This document shows positions 18,143 to 27,330 of a stretch of 64,000 nucleotides of DNA, one piece after another. Each line of letters begins with the position of its first letter. Position 1 is the stretch's first letter. This DNA is from Rhodanobacteraceae bacterium. GTDB lineage: Bacteria; Pseudomonadota; Gammaproteobacteria; Xanthomonadales; Rhodanobacteraceae. The position numbers and the translations under genes were made by a program. The notes beneath the pieces are model-generated. The model saw only the letters and a program-made list of their open reading frames with translations. It was not told where the DNA came from and did not search any database. The stretch is from positions 1-64,000 of the forward strand of contig JAEUPP010000013.1 in NCBI GenBank assembly GCA_016790075.1. The letters run 5' to 3'.

Positions 18143-18571
18143 TCAATCGAAATCGCGCGAGGTTCCGGTAATCTCGCGCACGCCGGAATCGCCGTCGCCG
18201 AAACCGTCGCCATCATCACGGCCCGGTTCCTCGCCCCCGCTCTCGCCCGGCGCAGCGCCATCCCGTGCGGCGCTGCGTGCAGCGGCCTTGTCCCAGCGGT
18301 TCTTGATCGGATTGGCGGTTTCAGCGGACTCGGCCGCCAGCACCAGGCTTGCCTTGACCTCGTCGGACAGATCCGCCCAATGGCAATCGTCCAGCGCCCC
18401 TTGCATCGCATAGAGCAGGTTGAGGCTAGGCCGGAAACCAGCGCGCTTGACCTTCATGAAGGTTTCGATGACGCCCGTCGCACGCAGGTCGTCAATCGTT
18501 CGTACGCCGACCTGGCGCAGCCATGCCGCCGATTTCGGGCCAACGTTGCGGATTTTCTCGTTACTTGCCAT
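18143..18571 (-). CDS. TfoX C-terminal domain protein
   Basis: 142 residues from the ATG at 18571, which has GGGGG a few bases upstream; a TTG start four codons earlier is less likely. Residues ~1-85 match the stand-alone C-terminal domain of TfoX/Sxy proteins: NEKIRNVGPKSAAWLRQVGV, a helix-hairpin-helix-like fold, then LNLLYAMQGALDDCHWADLS. The N-terminal TfoX domain is absent. The last ~60 residues are an acidic, Gly/Asp-rich tail that looks disordered. A link to competence is not established for such short versions. Confidence 0.85.
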   Translation of the reverse strand: MASNEKIRNVGPKSAAWLRQVGVRTIDDLRATGVIETFMKVKRAGFRPSLNLLYAMQGALDDCHWADLSDEVKASLVLAAESAETANPIKNRWDKAAARSAARDGAAPGESGGEEPGRDDGDGFGDGDSGVREITGTSRDFD

Positions 18572-18631
18572 GCATTCCCCCAAGGACGAATTCCATGCCG
18601 GCGCACCAGCATCCCCATATAGCTGCTTGCG

Positions 18632-19129
18632 TCAGATCTCGCCGCGCAGCGAGGCGAGAAATACGGCACACAGGCGTTCCATGCCGACGCGATCATCGTC
18701 GTCAAAGCGTGCAGGCAAGGGACTGTCCACATCCCAGACGCCGATGAGATGGCCAGCAGCGTCAAACAGTGGCACAACGATTTCCGAGCGCGAGGCCGCA
18801 TCGCAGGCAATATGCCCCGGAAACGCGTGCACGTCCTCGACCACCTGGGTCTCGCGCGTGACAGCCGCCGTACCGCACACTCCTTTGCCCAGCGCAATGC
18901 GCACGCAGGCAGGTTTGCCCTGGAACGGCCCCACGATGAGTTCGTTACCGTCGAAAAAATAGAACCCGCACCAGTTCAGGCCGCCCACACTGTTAAACAC
19001 CAGCGCGGCGAAATTGGCTGCATTCGGAATGCGCTCGCGCTCGCCATGCAGCAGACCGCGCATCTGCTCGTAGAGTCCCTGGTAGAGCTCGGTCTTGTCG
19101 GCAGCTTCCACGGGCGTAAGCTCGAACAT
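18632..19129 (-). CDS. msrC: GAF-domain free methionine-R-sulfoxide reductase
   Basis: 165 residues, one GAF domain, the normal size. The family reduces free Met-(R)-sulfoxide. The residues around the three conserved cysteines are recognisable: GGLNWCGFYFFDG, GKPACVRIALGKGVCGTAAV, and FPGHIACDAASRSEIVVPLF. The end, GVWDVDSPLPARFDDDD, is also characteristic. It is a monocistronic minus-strand gene. The 298 bases between it and bioD hold no gene or site I can support. Confidence 0.92.
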   Translation of the reverse strand: MFELTPVEAADKTELYQGLYEQMRGLLHGERERIPNAANFAALVFNSVGGLNWCGFYFFDGNELIVGPFQGKPACVRIALGKGVCGTAAVTRETQVVEDVHAFPGHIACDAASRSEIVVPLFDAAGHLIGVWDVDSPLPARFDDDDRVGMERLCAVFLASLRGEI

Positions 19130-19427
19130 TGCAGGGTCCAGACTCGGTCAGTCCCCTAGTGTAAACGACGGGCGCGGCGGGAGTACCCGGCCACACGGCC
19201 CGTTCTTGGGTCGGATCAGTCAGCAGGCAACCACGAAACGCGTGCCCGCGATGAGCACGGCTTCAGCGACGCGCGCAGTCGGATGGGCAGACGGATTGCG
19301 CTCGTCCATTGCAGCGAGCCTTCGCGATTGCAGGCAGGCGGTGTGCCAGCGGCGCGCATGAACTACCAGCGGGATCCGGTGCGATACTGCACGGCCGACG
19401 AGCTCCAGCCCCCGAACGATCTCTGTC

Positions 19428-20129
19428 ATGACCCGCGGCGTGTTTATCACCGGCACCGACACCGGCATCGGCAAGACCCAGGTAAGCGTCGCGCTGCTGC
19501 ATGCGCTTGCCGCTGCGGGCGTCCGCGCCGTCGGCATGAAGCCGGTGGCAAGCGGCTGCGAGTGGCTGGACGGACGCTGGAGCAACGAAGACGCGCGCGC
19601 ACTGATCGCTGCATCGGCACATGCACCGGCCTATGAGCAATGCAATCCCTACGCCCTGCGCGACGCCGTTGCACCACACCTGGCCGCTGCGGCACAGGGC
19701 ATCGCGATCGAACTCGACCCCCTGCAGGCCGCCTATGCAGCCCTGGCTGCAACGGCTGACTGCGTGGTCGTCGAAGGCGCCGGCGGCTGGGACGTTCCGC
19801 TGGGTCCGCAGTGGATGCAGGCTGACATTCCGCGCCGTCTGCAGTTACCCGTGATCCTCGTGGTTGGCCTGCGGTTGGGTTGCATCAACCATGCGTTGCT
19901 GAGTGCGCGCGCAATCCGCAGCGATGGGTGCACACTGCTGGGCTGGATTGGCAACGCCATTGATGCCACGCAGCCGCTACAGTCGGCCAATGTCGCAACC
20001 CTGCGCGAACGGCTGGCCGCGCCCTGCCTGGGCCTAGTTGGCCATGGTAGCGACAAGGCGCCGCTGCCGGCTGCCGTCGCCGCGCTGGACGTGCAAGCGG
20101 CGGGCAAGCCGCGCTATCCGGGCGTATAA
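19428..20129 (+). CDS. bioD: Dethiobiotin synthetase
   Basis: 233 residues. It carboxylates 7,8-diaminopelargonate to dethiobiotin. P-loop GVFITGTDTGIGKTQVSVAL at the N-terminus, the conserved MKPVASGC and the later VVVEGAGGWDVPL are all present. It lies ~15 kb from the bioB-bioF-bioH-bioC cluster at 35.2 kb, and no BirA-type operator is seen before it. No good ribosome site precedes the ATG. A bioA gene is not in the window. Confidence 0.95.
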   Translation: MTRGVFITGTDTGIGKTQVSVALLHALAAAGVRAVGMKPVASGCEWLDGRWSNEDARALIAASAHAPAYEQCNPYALRDAVAPHLAAAAQGIAIELDPLQAAYAALAATADCVVVEGAGGWDVPLGPQWMQADIPRRLQLPVILVVGLRLGCINHALLSARAIRSDGCTLLGWIGNAIDATQPLQSANVATLRERLAAPCLGLVGHGSDKAPLPAAVAALDVQAAGKPRYPGV

Positions 20130-20290
20130 AACACCAGTGAAGTCCGGGTAGTGCAATCGCGGGCTCGGCTAGCTTTACTGTCACCTCGGCCGCGGAAACC
20201 GCCAGTCCGCGCAACACAAGCACGACTTCCGGCATGCGAATCGCGGTGTAATTAGCGGAATAGTGTAGCGTTCGGACCAGCCTGCCACTG

Positions 20291-20308
20291 CGACGCCAAG
20301 GGGCGTCG
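20291..20308 (+). other. Leader hairpin before the RND efflux genes
   Basis: CGACGCC-AAGG-GGCGTCG is a perfect 7-bp stem with a 4-base loop, 33 bases before the adaptor ATG. It may be an operator or a 5' UTR hairpin; no T-run follows. Confidence 0.4.
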
Positions 20309-20341
20309 TCATGGAAGATCACGTATTGCCGGAGCACTTTT

Positions 20342-21430
20342 ATGCTGCGCACCGCTAGCACCGCCCCCCGCCCATCCGTTTCCCTGCTTGTGCTAGCCAT
20401 CACCCTGGCAATCTCGACCGCCGCCTATACGCAGGGTCCGCCGGGCCACGAAATGCCTCCAACCATGGTCGAGGCAGCCAAGCCGCGGGTCGAGGCGATT
20501 CATGAGGAGCTGTCAGCGGTTGGCACCTTGCGGGCCGACGAAGCGGTGACCGTACGCCCGGAAGTCGCCGGCCGCATCGAAGCGGTGCTGTTTGAGGAGG
20601 GCCAGAAAGTGGCGAAAGGCGCGCCGCTGTTCCGGCTCGACGCCAGCCTGGTCCAGGCCGATGTCGCCGAGGCCGAAGCCAATGCCGCAAACAGCAGCCG
20701 CGAGCTCAAGCGCGCGCAGGATCTTTCCGGGCGCAAGCTTATTGCTCCCTCCGATGTGGATACCAAACGCGCCCAGGCCAAGGTCGACGAGGCCAAACTC
20801 GCCTCGACCCGCACGCGCCTGGGCAAGACCGAGATCCGGGCCCCATTCGCCGGTACCGCTGGCCTGCGCCGGGTCAGTCCCGGCGAATATGTGAACATCG
20901 GCGATGCGCTCGTCGACTTCGTCGCACGCGATACGCTCAAACTCGATTTCAGTCTGCCCGAGGTCTATCTCGGCCGTTTCCAGCCCGGCCAGAAAATCAC
21001 GCTCAGTGTCGACGCGCTGGGTGCACGCCGCTTTGACGGCGAGGTATATGCGGTTGCGCCGCAGGTCGATCTGGCGACACGCTCGGTCAGCTTGCGCGCA
21101 CGCGTGCCGAATCCCGACGGCGCCCTGTTTCCGGGGCAGTTCGCCAAGGTCCTGCTCGAAATCGGCTCGCGCGACAATGCCGTGCTGGTGCCGGAACAGG
21201 CGCTATGGCCGCAGGGCAACAAACAGCAGGTCTATCTGATCCGTGATGGCAAGGCCGAACTGGTCGAAGTAAAGACAGGGCTGCGCAAGCCTGGCCTGGT
21301 CGAAATCGTGAGCGGTGTCAGCGCAAACGACGAGGTCATCAGTGCCGGCCAGATGAAGATCGGTCCCGGTGCCAAGGTGCAGACCGCACAGCAAGCCGCA
21401 GCGGCGGCGCAACCTGCGCCAGCTCATTGA
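20342..21430 (+). CDS. RND efflux periplasmic adaptor subunit
   Basis: 362 residues; ATG with GGAG eight bases upstream. A signal/anchor segment (SLLVLAITLAISTAAY) leads into the lipoyl domain half VGTLRADEAVTVRPEVAGRI, a short alpha-helical hairpin (VAEAEANAANSSRELKRAQD), then the second lipoyl half and beta-barrel (TEIRAPFAGTAGLRRVSPGE). It bridges the inner-membrane pump encoded next, 12 bases away, to an outer-membrane channel. No channel gene is in the cluster, so a TolC-type partner must be encoded elsewhere. Substrate cannot be read from sequence. Confidence 0.92.
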   Translation: MLRTASTAPRPSVSLLVLAITLAISTAAYTQGPPGHEMPPTMVEAAKPRVEAIHEELSAVGTLRADEAVTVRPEVAGRIEAVLFEEGQKVAKGAPLFRLDASLVQADVAEAEANAANSSRELKRAQDLSGRKLIAPSDVDTKRAQAKVDEAKLASTRTRLGKTEIRAPFAGTAGLRRVSPGEYVNIGDALVDFVARDTLKLDFSLPEVYLGRFQPGQKITLSVDALGARRFDGEVYAVAPQVDLATRSVSLRARVPNPDGALFPGQFAKVLLEIGSRDNAVLVPEQALWPQGNKQQVYLIRDGKAELVEVKTGLRKPGLVEIVSGVSANDEVISAGQMKIGPGAKVQTAQQAAAAAQPAPAH

Positions 21431-21442
21431 GGTAGCGCGGCC

Positions 21443-24400
21443 ATGATCCTTTCCGACATCTCGATCCGGCGCCCGGTATTCGCGACGGTGGTCAACCTCG
21501 TCGTGCTGCTGATTGGCATCATCTGCTATCAGCGCCTCGCGGTGCGCCTGATTCCCAAGGTCGACACCCCGGTGGTCACGGTCGCGACTGCCTACCCCGG
21601 CGCCAGCGCCCAGGTCGTCGAATCGACCATCACCACACCGATCGAAGAGCAGCTCTCGGGCATTGAGGGCATTGACTACATCGGTTCGGTGTCACGCGAG
21701 GAATCCTCGCAGATCACCGTACGGTTCCGCCTCGACCGCGATCCCGATTCCGCCGCCGCCGACGTACGCGACCGGGTCGCGCTGGCGCGCGACTTCCTGC
21801 CGCAGGAAGCGCGCGAACCCGTGGTGCAAAAGCAGGAAGCCGACGCGCAGCCGATCATCTACCTCGCGTTCTCGTCGGACCGCCATACGGAACTGGAAAT
21901 CGCCGACGTTGCCGAGCGACTGGTCAAGGACCGCGTGCAGAACCTCGCCGGCGTCGCCCAGGCGCAGGTCTACGGTAATCAGTACGCCATGCGCCTGTGG
22001 CTGGATCCGGCGCGGCTCGCGGCTTATTCCATGACACCCGGCGACGTCGAAGCCGCGCTGCGCAAGCAGAACATCGAGATTCCCGCCGGCCGTATCGAAA
22101 GCACGCAACGTGAATTCGCCGTGCTGTCGGAAACCGATCTGAAGACACCCGAACAGTTTGGCGCCATCGTGCTGCGCACCGGTGCCGACGGCTACTCCGT
22201 GCGCGTGCGCGACATCGCGCGGGTTGAACTCGGCGCCGACCAGGCGCGCTTCCGCGCGCGCTACAACGGCCGCAATGCCGTACCGCTGGGCGTGGTGAAA
22301 CAGGCCACGGCCAATCCGCTGGCGATCTCTGAAGGACTGCACAAGCTGCTGCCGGAAATCACCCGCAGCCTGCCCCAGGGGATGAAGGTCGAGATCGCCT
22401 ACGACTCGACCATCTTTATCGACCGTTCCATCGACGAGGTCTACGTCACGATAGGCGAAGCGATGCTGCTCGTCATCCTCGTGATCTTCCTGTTCCTGCG
22501 CTCGGGCCGCGCGACGCTGATTCCTATCGTGACCATTCCGGTGTCGCTGATCGGCGCCTTCGCCGTGATGTACATGTTCGGATTCTCGATCAACACCCTT
22601 ACCCTGCTCGCGATGGTGCTGGCGATTGGCCTGGTCGTCGACGATGCGATCGTGATGCTCGAGAACATCTACCGCCACATCGAGCAAGGCATGCCGCCGA
22701 TGCAGGCGGCCCTCAAAGGGTCCAAGGAAATCGGCTTTGCCATCGTCGCGATGACCTTGACCCTGGCCGCGGTATACATGCCGCTGGCATTCTCCACCGG
22801 CCGTACCGGGCGCCTGTTCATCGAATTCGCGCTGACGCTGGCGGGCGCTGTCATCGTCTCGGGTTTCACCGCGCTGACCTTGTCGCCGATGATGTGTTCA
22901 CGCCTGCTCAAGCACAGCGAGAAGCATGGCAAGGCGTATGAGCTTGGCGAAAAAGTGCTGAACAGCCTGCAATCCGGTTATGAGCGTACGTTGCGCTGGG
23001 GCCTGCGCCGCCGCGCTATCGTGCTGGGTGCGGCCGGCTGTGTATTTGTGGGACTGGCTGCGATCTTTGCGTTCAAGCTGCTGCCGAACGAGCTCGCTCC
23101 GCAGGAAGACCAGGGTCTGATCATCGGTTTCGGCCTGGCGCCCGAAGGTTCCACCGCTGAGTACACCGACAGCTATGCGCACCAGATGGAAGCGGCCTTT
23201 GCCAAACTCGACGGTGTCGATCGCTATTTCCAGATTGTCGGTTTTCCCACGGTGACCCAGACCATAGGCTTCGTCGGCCTCAAGGACTGGTCCGAGCGCA
23301 GCCAGCCTGCCAATGCCTACCAGGGCATGCTGTTTCCGCAATTCATGAATATCCCGGGCATCATGGCCTTTCCGGTACTGCCGCCGCCGCTCGGTGCGGA
23401 CGGCTTCGGACAACCCGTCTCCTTCATCGTGCAGACTACGGGCACCTGGGAAGACCTGGAAAAGATCAGCGACGGCCTGCTCGCCAAGATCCGCGAAAAC
23501 CCGCGGCTCACCAACGCCGACACCGACCTCAAACTCAACAAGCCGCAGTTGCGCATCGAAATGGACCGCGACAAGGTCGCTGCGGTGGGGGCCAGCGTCG
23601 ACGAGGTCGGTCGCACGCTGGAAAGCCTGCTCGGCGGGCGCCAGGTCACGCGTTTCAAGCGCGGCTCGGAACAGTACAACGTCATCGTGCAGGTCGACGC
23701 CGAAGGACGCCGCGTACCCGAGCAGCTCAGCACCATTTACGTACGCGGTGGCGACGGAGGCATGATCCAGATGGCCAATCTGGTCAGCGCCAATGAAGCT
23801 GTCGCCGCCAAGGAGCTCAACCACTTCAACCGGCTGCGCTCGGCGACGATCAGCGCTGGTCTTGCACCCGGCTACAGCATGGGCGAGGCACTGGACTGGC
23901 TCTCCACCGCAGTCAAGCAAGTTGCCGCCGACGCGCAATACGACTTCAGCGGCCAGTCGCGCGAATTCCGCGAATCGTCCAGCGCATTTATCTGGCTGCT
24001 GGCGCTTGCCGTGGTATTTATCTATCTCGTGCTCGCGGCGCAGTTTGAAAGCTGGATAGACCCGCTGATTATTCTGTTCTCCGTACCGCTCGCCGCATTC
24101 GGCGGCCTCGCCTGTCTGGTCCTGGTCAACTGGGTTGCCGCCATAGGCCTTACCCATCAGGCCGGCAGCTGGAACATTTACACGCAGATCGGTCTGATCA
24201 CCCTGGTCGGCCTGATTGCCAAGCACGGCATCATGATCGTCGAGTTCGCGAACCAGCTGCAGGAACGCGGAATGGACAAAGGCAAGGCAGCGTTTGAAGC
24301 CGCGCGCCTGCGCCTGCGCCCCATCCTGATGACAACGGGAGCCATGGTGCTCGGCGCCCTGCCACTCGCCATCGCCAGCGGCGCCGGCGCCGAAGCAAGA

Positions 24401-24544
24401 CACCAGATCGGCTGGGTCATCGTCGGCGGCATGAGCTTTGGCACCTTGCTCACCCTGTTCGTCGTGCCACTGGTCTATACCCTGCTTGCGCGCAAGCACG
24501 TGGCGCCTGAAGTCTATGAAGACGAGGCGGTGGCTGTTCATTAA
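21443..24544 (+). CDS. RND (HAE1-type) efflux pump permease
   Basis: 1,033 residues, typical of drug/lipid exporting RND pumps. The N-terminus MILSDISIRRPVFATVVNLV, TAYPGASAQVVESTITTPIE, and the TM4 motif GLVVDDAIVMLENIYRHIE carrying the proton-relay aspartates are intact, as is GLIAKHGIMIVEFANQ in TM10. Two large periplasmic loops lie between TM1-2 and TM7-8. The gene is in an operon with the adaptor before it. Loss-of-neighbour remnants begin immediately after its stop. Confidence 0.95.
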   Translation: MILSDISIRRPVFATVVNLVVLLIGIICYQRLAVRLIPKVDTPVVTVATAYPGASAQVVESTITTPIEEQLSGIEGIDYIGSVSREESSQITVRFRLDRDPDSAAADVRDRVALARDFLPQEAREPVVQKQEADAQPIIYLAFSSDRHTELEIADVAERLVKDRVQNLAGVAQAQVYGNQYAMRLWLDPARLAAYSMTPGDVEAALRKQNIEIPAGRIESTQREFAVLSETDLKTPEQFGAIVLRTGADGYSVRVRDIARVELGADQARFRARYNGRNAVPLGVVKQATANPLAISEGLHKLLPEITRSLPQGMKVEIAYDSTIFIDRSIDEVYVTIGEAMLLVILVIFLFLRSGRATLIPIVTIPVSLIGAFAVMYMFGFSINTLTLLAMVLAIGLVVDDAIVMLENIYRHIEQGMPPMQAALKGSKEIGFAIVAMTLTLAAVYMPLAFSTGRTGRLFIEFALTLAGAVIVSGFTALTLSPMMCSRLLKHSEKHGKAYELGEKVLNSLQSGYERTLRWGLRRRAIVLGAAGCVFVGLAAIFAFKLLPNELAPQEDQGLIIGFGLAPEGSTAEYTDSYAHQMEAAFAKLDGVDRYFQIVGFPTVTQTIGFVGLKDWSERSQPANAYQGMLFPQFMNIPGIMAFPVLPPPLGADGFGQPVSFIVQTTGTWEDLEKISDGLLAKIRENPRLTNADTDLKLNKPQLRIEMDRDKVAAVGASVDEVGRTLESLLGGRQVTRFKRGSEQYNVIVQVDAEGRRVPEQLSTIYVRGGDGGMIQMANLVSANEAVAAKELNHFNRLRSATISAGLAPGYSMGEALDWLSTAVKQVAADAQYDFSGQSREFRESSSAFIWLLALAVVFIYLVLAAQFESWIDPLIILFSVPLAAFGGLACLVLVNWVAAIGLTHQAGSWNIYTQIGLITLVGLIAKHGIMIVEFANQLQERGMDKGKAAFEAARLRLRPILMTTGAMVLGALPLAIASGAGAEARHQIGWVIVGGMSFGTLLTLFVVPLVYTLLARKHVAPEVYEDEAVAVH

Positions 24545-24774
24545 TGCCACCGCCCACGTCAACCGACTCCGGTGACACGCCCCATACCGTGGCAGCAGTG
24601 CGACGACGAGAAAAATACACATTTGTCGCGACACTACTTCGTCCCGCACAGCCCGGCGGCGATACAGCCTGGGCATTCGTCCTTCTGCCCAAGGAAGCCA
24701 GCGCGGTCCTTCCGCGGCGCGGAAGGACGGTGATAGACGGCACCATCAACGGGCATCTCCCGATGCGCGGATAA
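24544..24774 (+). pseudogene. Truncated DUF1905-like gene
   Basis: A 76-codon frame starting at the last base of the pump gene. From about residue 24 it reads REKYTFVATLLRPA, then TAWAFVLLPKEASAVLPRRG and TVIDGTINGHLPMRG before a stop. This matches the beginning and middle of DUF1905 domain proteins from memory; the end of the domain is missing. It ends exactly where the next remnants start, so I read it as cut by a rearrangement. Confidence 0.5.
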
Positions 24775-24955
24775 AGTCGGCGAACGGCTGGCCATGCGGC
24801 TCGTTCAGGAGCCCGGTAATCGTTCCAGCACTCGGGTCGACCACGGTTCGCATCGGGCGCTTTCCGTTCTCCCTCTCAACGAGTTTGCGCATGGCCTGCG
24901 GTATCAGGACAGGATCGTTGGCTGCGCCGCTCGCCAGCGAAGACCGACCAGATGA
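24746..24955 (-). pseudogene. C-terminal remnant of a short-chain dehydrogenase-like gene
   Basis: On the minus strand, IPQAMRKLVERENGKRPMRT, then VVDPSAGTITGLLNEPHGQ and FADFIRASGD before the stop resemble the C-terminal end of short-chain dehydrogenases (the 'GKRPxRTVVD' segment and final helix). No Rossmann fold or catalytic Tyr-Lys is found upstream; the reading frame runs into the transposase remnant. Low confidence because only ~60 codons survive. Confidence 0.35.
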
Positions 24956-25134
24956 CATCCTGGGAATACGACCGGGAGGTGTACAAGCTCCGTAACAAGG
25001 TAGAACCGTTGTTCCGGCGATTGAAAGGGCCTCGTCGCATCTCCTCATGATTCGAGAAATTGGACGTAGTGTTCCCCGGACTTGTCAGTTTCATTTCAAT
25101 CGCCGGCGGACTCCAATGTACCAGCACACGCTAA
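24901..25134 (+). pseudogene. Decayed C-terminus of an IS5-family transposase
   Basis: The plus-strand frame reads WEYDREVYKLRNKVEPLFRR, LKGPRRISS, a TGA stop at 25048-25050, then FEKLDVVFPGLVSFISIAGG before TAA at 25132. The pattern YKxRNxVExLFxRLKxxRRI followed by RFEKLDVxF is the C-terminal signature of IS5-type DDE transposases, including the catalytic glutamate of RNxVE. The TGA replaces what is normally an Arg codon (CGA to TGA). No inverted-repeat end was identified. Its tail overlaps the stop of the DUF2141 gene. Confidence 0.75.
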
Positions 25135-25550
25135 TTCAGTTCGATAGTGATCGAGTGCGCGCTATCCGGCATTTCAAACTTGATCTCGTCATAGCTTGGC
25201 TTCCCCATTACGTTGGGGTTGGTGGAAAACCCGTATCTCTCTGACGGTATCCCAACAAAATTTTTGTCTAACTTTCCATTTCCGTTTTCATCATGAAATA
25301 CGGACACCGCGTAGTAACCTGGCTTCAGGTCAGGAAATTCGATGCGCATAGCACCGGCGCTGGTGACGTCGAACATCCGGTTCGCGAGTTGCTCAGCCTT
25401 TCCTTGATAGGCCTCGGCGCTGTCGACTAGCCTTACCATCAGCCTTCCTTCGGCCTTCTTCACCTGCGTTACATTGACCGTCAGCGTTGCGGCCTGTGCG
25501 CCAGCGGCCGTACAAAGAAACAACATTGCCCTGCTGATGAACCGATGCAT
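25131..25550 (-). CDS. DUF2141 periplasmic protein
   Basis: 139 residues with a clear signal peptide (ISRAMLFLCTAAGAQA). The rest is a small beta-sandwich of the DUF2141 family: LTVNVTQVKKAEGRLMVRLV, PGYYAVSVFHDENGNGKLDK and IPSERYGFSTNPN are the recognisable motifs; the DENGNGKLD segment looks like a calcium-type loop. Function is unknown in the family. Its stop abuts the transposase remnant, which may have removed a neighbour. Confidence 0.88.
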   Translation of the reverse strand: MHRFISRAMLFLCTAAGAQAATLTVNVTQVKKAEGRLMVRLVDSAEAYQGKAEQLANRMFDVTSAGAMRIEFPDLKPGYYAVSVFHDENGNGKLDKNFVGIPSERYGFSTNPNVMGKPSYDEIKFEMPDSAHSITIELN

Positions 25551-25641
25551 GATCTGATCCCGAAGTGGTTGAACCAGTGGCCGGACTAGCTCGCCGGCTG
25601 GGAACAGTCTGCGAATTCGACCAGGTCAAACCCAGAGCACG

Positions 25642-25693
25642 GTGTCATGGCCGACGAATGACTAAAGTCACTTTCCGCCATGTTCGATGACAC
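25642..25693. other. Nested inverted repeats in the gap before DUF2141
   Basis: In the 285 bases between the papain-like gene and DUF2141, GTGTC/GACAC, ATGGC/GCCAT and a central TGACT-AA-AGTCA are nested around nearly one centre. It could be an operator or a terminator hairpin for the papain-like gene; no T-run. Confidence 0.35.
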
Positions 25694-25835
25694 AACCGAC
25701 TGAAGACAAAGCGCAGCAGGTCCAGAGAATTTGATCCAGCACCAGGAAAACTGATAGGTCGCAGCGAGGCCAGGCAGCGCCGGATGCGCCGCAACAGAGG
25801 GCTGAAGCGCGCCGCAAGCTGCTGCGTCGGATGGA

Positions 25836-26471
25836 TTACTTCTGCCCTACGGCGACGGTTGTCAGCAGCTCGCTGTCAAATATGGCCTGCGGCGAAATTA
25901 CTGTTTCCCGCAATGGCAATTTAGCCCCATAGCGCTCGCGCAATTTGACCTTGACCAGTGCGTCGCTGAGGTCGAAGTTGGCTAGCTGCTGGGTCTCGCC
26001 CAAGCGCACGCCGAAGGCGCGTTCGTACGCCTTCCAGACCAGCTCGGAGCAGTAAATGCGCTCATCGCTCCATTCAAAGGTGAGGTCGTAACGCTTGCCG
26101 GCCATGGCCTGAGCGCTTTCGCGCAGACGCGCAATACCCGACTTGTCGAACCGTGCGTCTGCGTCTCGCCAGCGCTTGACCACATAATGGCCGCCCTCGC
26201 CTCGCGCTATCCATTGCGCCAGCGGCGTGAACTTCACGGTCGAGACAGCCTCAAATACCTGAGGTTTGCCGTCACGATGCAGGATCAGCCCCATATGACT
26301 GTAGCGTGAGTGGGTGGCGCGCTGGATCGCCGCACTTTGCGCCGAGCGCGAGGTGTGGAAGATGATGTCGCCATCGCGTAACGCTGTCTCTGCCGCCACG
26401 GCGGCAGTGCAAAGCAGAAGCGAAGCGACGAACACCGCGAGAGTACGCTGGGTAAACGTAAGGAAGGCCAT
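25836..26471 (-). CDS. Permuted papain-like (YiiX/C92-type) amidase
   Basis: 211 residues from the ATG at 26471, with GGAG about ten bases upstream. A signal peptide (VFVASLLLCTAAVAAET) is followed by LRDGDIIFHTSRSAQS, then RYSHMGLILHRDGKPQVFEA with the catalytic histidine, and later ERIYCSELVWKAYERAFG with the catalytic cysteine. This order is that of the permuted NlpC/P60-like YiiX family, secreted hydrolases of unknown amide or lipid substrates. Its start codon overlaps that of the divergent hydrolase gene. Confidence 0.88.
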   Translation of the reverse strand: MAFLTFTQRTLAVFVASLLLCTAAVAAETALRDGDIIFHTSRSAQSAAIQRATHSRYSHMGLILHRDGKPQVFEAVSTVKFTPLAQWIARGEGGHYVVKRWRDADARFDKSGIARLRESAQAMAGKRYDLTFEWSDERIYCSELVWKAYERAFGVRLGETQQLANFDLSDALVKVKLRERYGAKLPLRETVISPQAIFDSELLTTVAVGQK

Positions 26472-27330
26472 GCACGACACTCCGGGATCGACGACCAAAC
26501 GACGCTGGCTGCGGCGACTGAGCCGTCTGCTGCTGCTCGCACTGCTCGCCTACGCCGGCTATTGCGCGTTCTTCTATACCGTGCAACGGCAGCTAATGTT
26601 CCCGCTGGCCGACGGATCGCGCTATCCATTTCCTGCCGAGCTTGCACCACCGGCGCGCCTCGTGGAGGTGGCCGTGTCGTTCGGCCGCGCGCGGGCTGTC
26701 TTTCTGCCGGGGCCATCAACACAGGCGCCTGCGGTGTTGTTCTTTCATGGCAATGCCGAAACAGCTGACCAGCATCTGCGCAGCTTCGACGCGCTGCGCG
26801 CGCTAGGCCTGCATGTATTGCTGGTGGAGCTGCCCGGCTATGCCGGCGCTGACGGCACGCCAGACTTCCACAGCCTCGTCGAAGTGTCGACGGCGGCCTA
26901 TGACTGGCTGGTGCAGCAGCCCCTCGTCGACTCGTCGCGCATCGTTGCGCTGGGCCGCTCTGTCGGCGGCGCGCCGGCGGCTGAATTGTCACGCCACCGT
27001 TCACTCGCCGCGCTGGTTCTGCTGTCGACCTTTGCCTCGAGCGCGGACCTCGCGCACGATCACTACCTGCCGGCCTGGCTAGTGCGCGATCCGTTCGACT
27101 CGGCCGCGCGCATCGCCGCGTTTCCGGGTTCCGCGTTGCTGATGCACGGCGATCAGGACACGCTGATCCCGCCCAGGCATGCGCACAAGCTGGCCGCTGC
27201 ATCGCCACGCACACAGCTGTATCGCGAAGCCTGCGGCCATAATGACTGCGCGTATTTCGAGCGCGATCTGGCCCTGCTGGTCGGACGTTTCCTGCGCGCC
27301 CAGCGAGTGCTGGCGGCAGCAGCACCATGA
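26470..27330 (+). CDS. Membrane-anchored alpha/beta hydrolase
   Basis: 286 residues from the ATG at 26470, preceded by AAGGAAGG; upstream in-frame starts lie inside the opposing gene. One N-terminal membrane helix (SRLLLLALLAYAGYCAFF) anchors the protein. The hydrolase core has the oxyanion region VLFFHGNAETADQHL, the nucleophile elbow ALGRSVGGAPA (GxSxG), and GDQDTLIPPRHAHKL with the catalytic Asp; the histidine is probably in EACGHNDCAYF. It resembles the BEM46/FrsA-like hydrolases. Its stop overlaps the next start by four bases. Confidence 0.88.
   Translation: MHDTPGSTTKRRWLRRLSRLLLLALLAYAGYCAFFYTVQRQLMFPLADGSRYPFPAELAPPARLVEVAVSFGRARAVFLPGPSTQAPAVLFFHGNAETADQHLRSFDALRALGLHVLLVELPGYAGADGTPDFHSLVEVSTAAYDWLVQQPLVDSSRIVALGRSVGGAPAAELSRHRSLAALVLLSTFASSADLAHDHYLPAWLVRDPFDSAARIAAFPGSALLMHGDQDTLIPPRHAHKLAAASPRTQLYREACGHNDCAYFERDLALLVGRFLRAQRVLAAAAP

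Noticed and set aside
19160-19166. TGTAAAC as a BirA site for bioD
   Set aside because: Only one half-site; no partner at the required spacing.
19220-19428. A short minus-strand frame starting at an ATG overlapping the bioD start
   Set aside because: No ribosome site, no familiar sequence, third-position composition unremarkable.
22898-24676. A 592-codon minus-strand frame
   Set aside because: Antisense to the RND pump; composition is that of a shadow.
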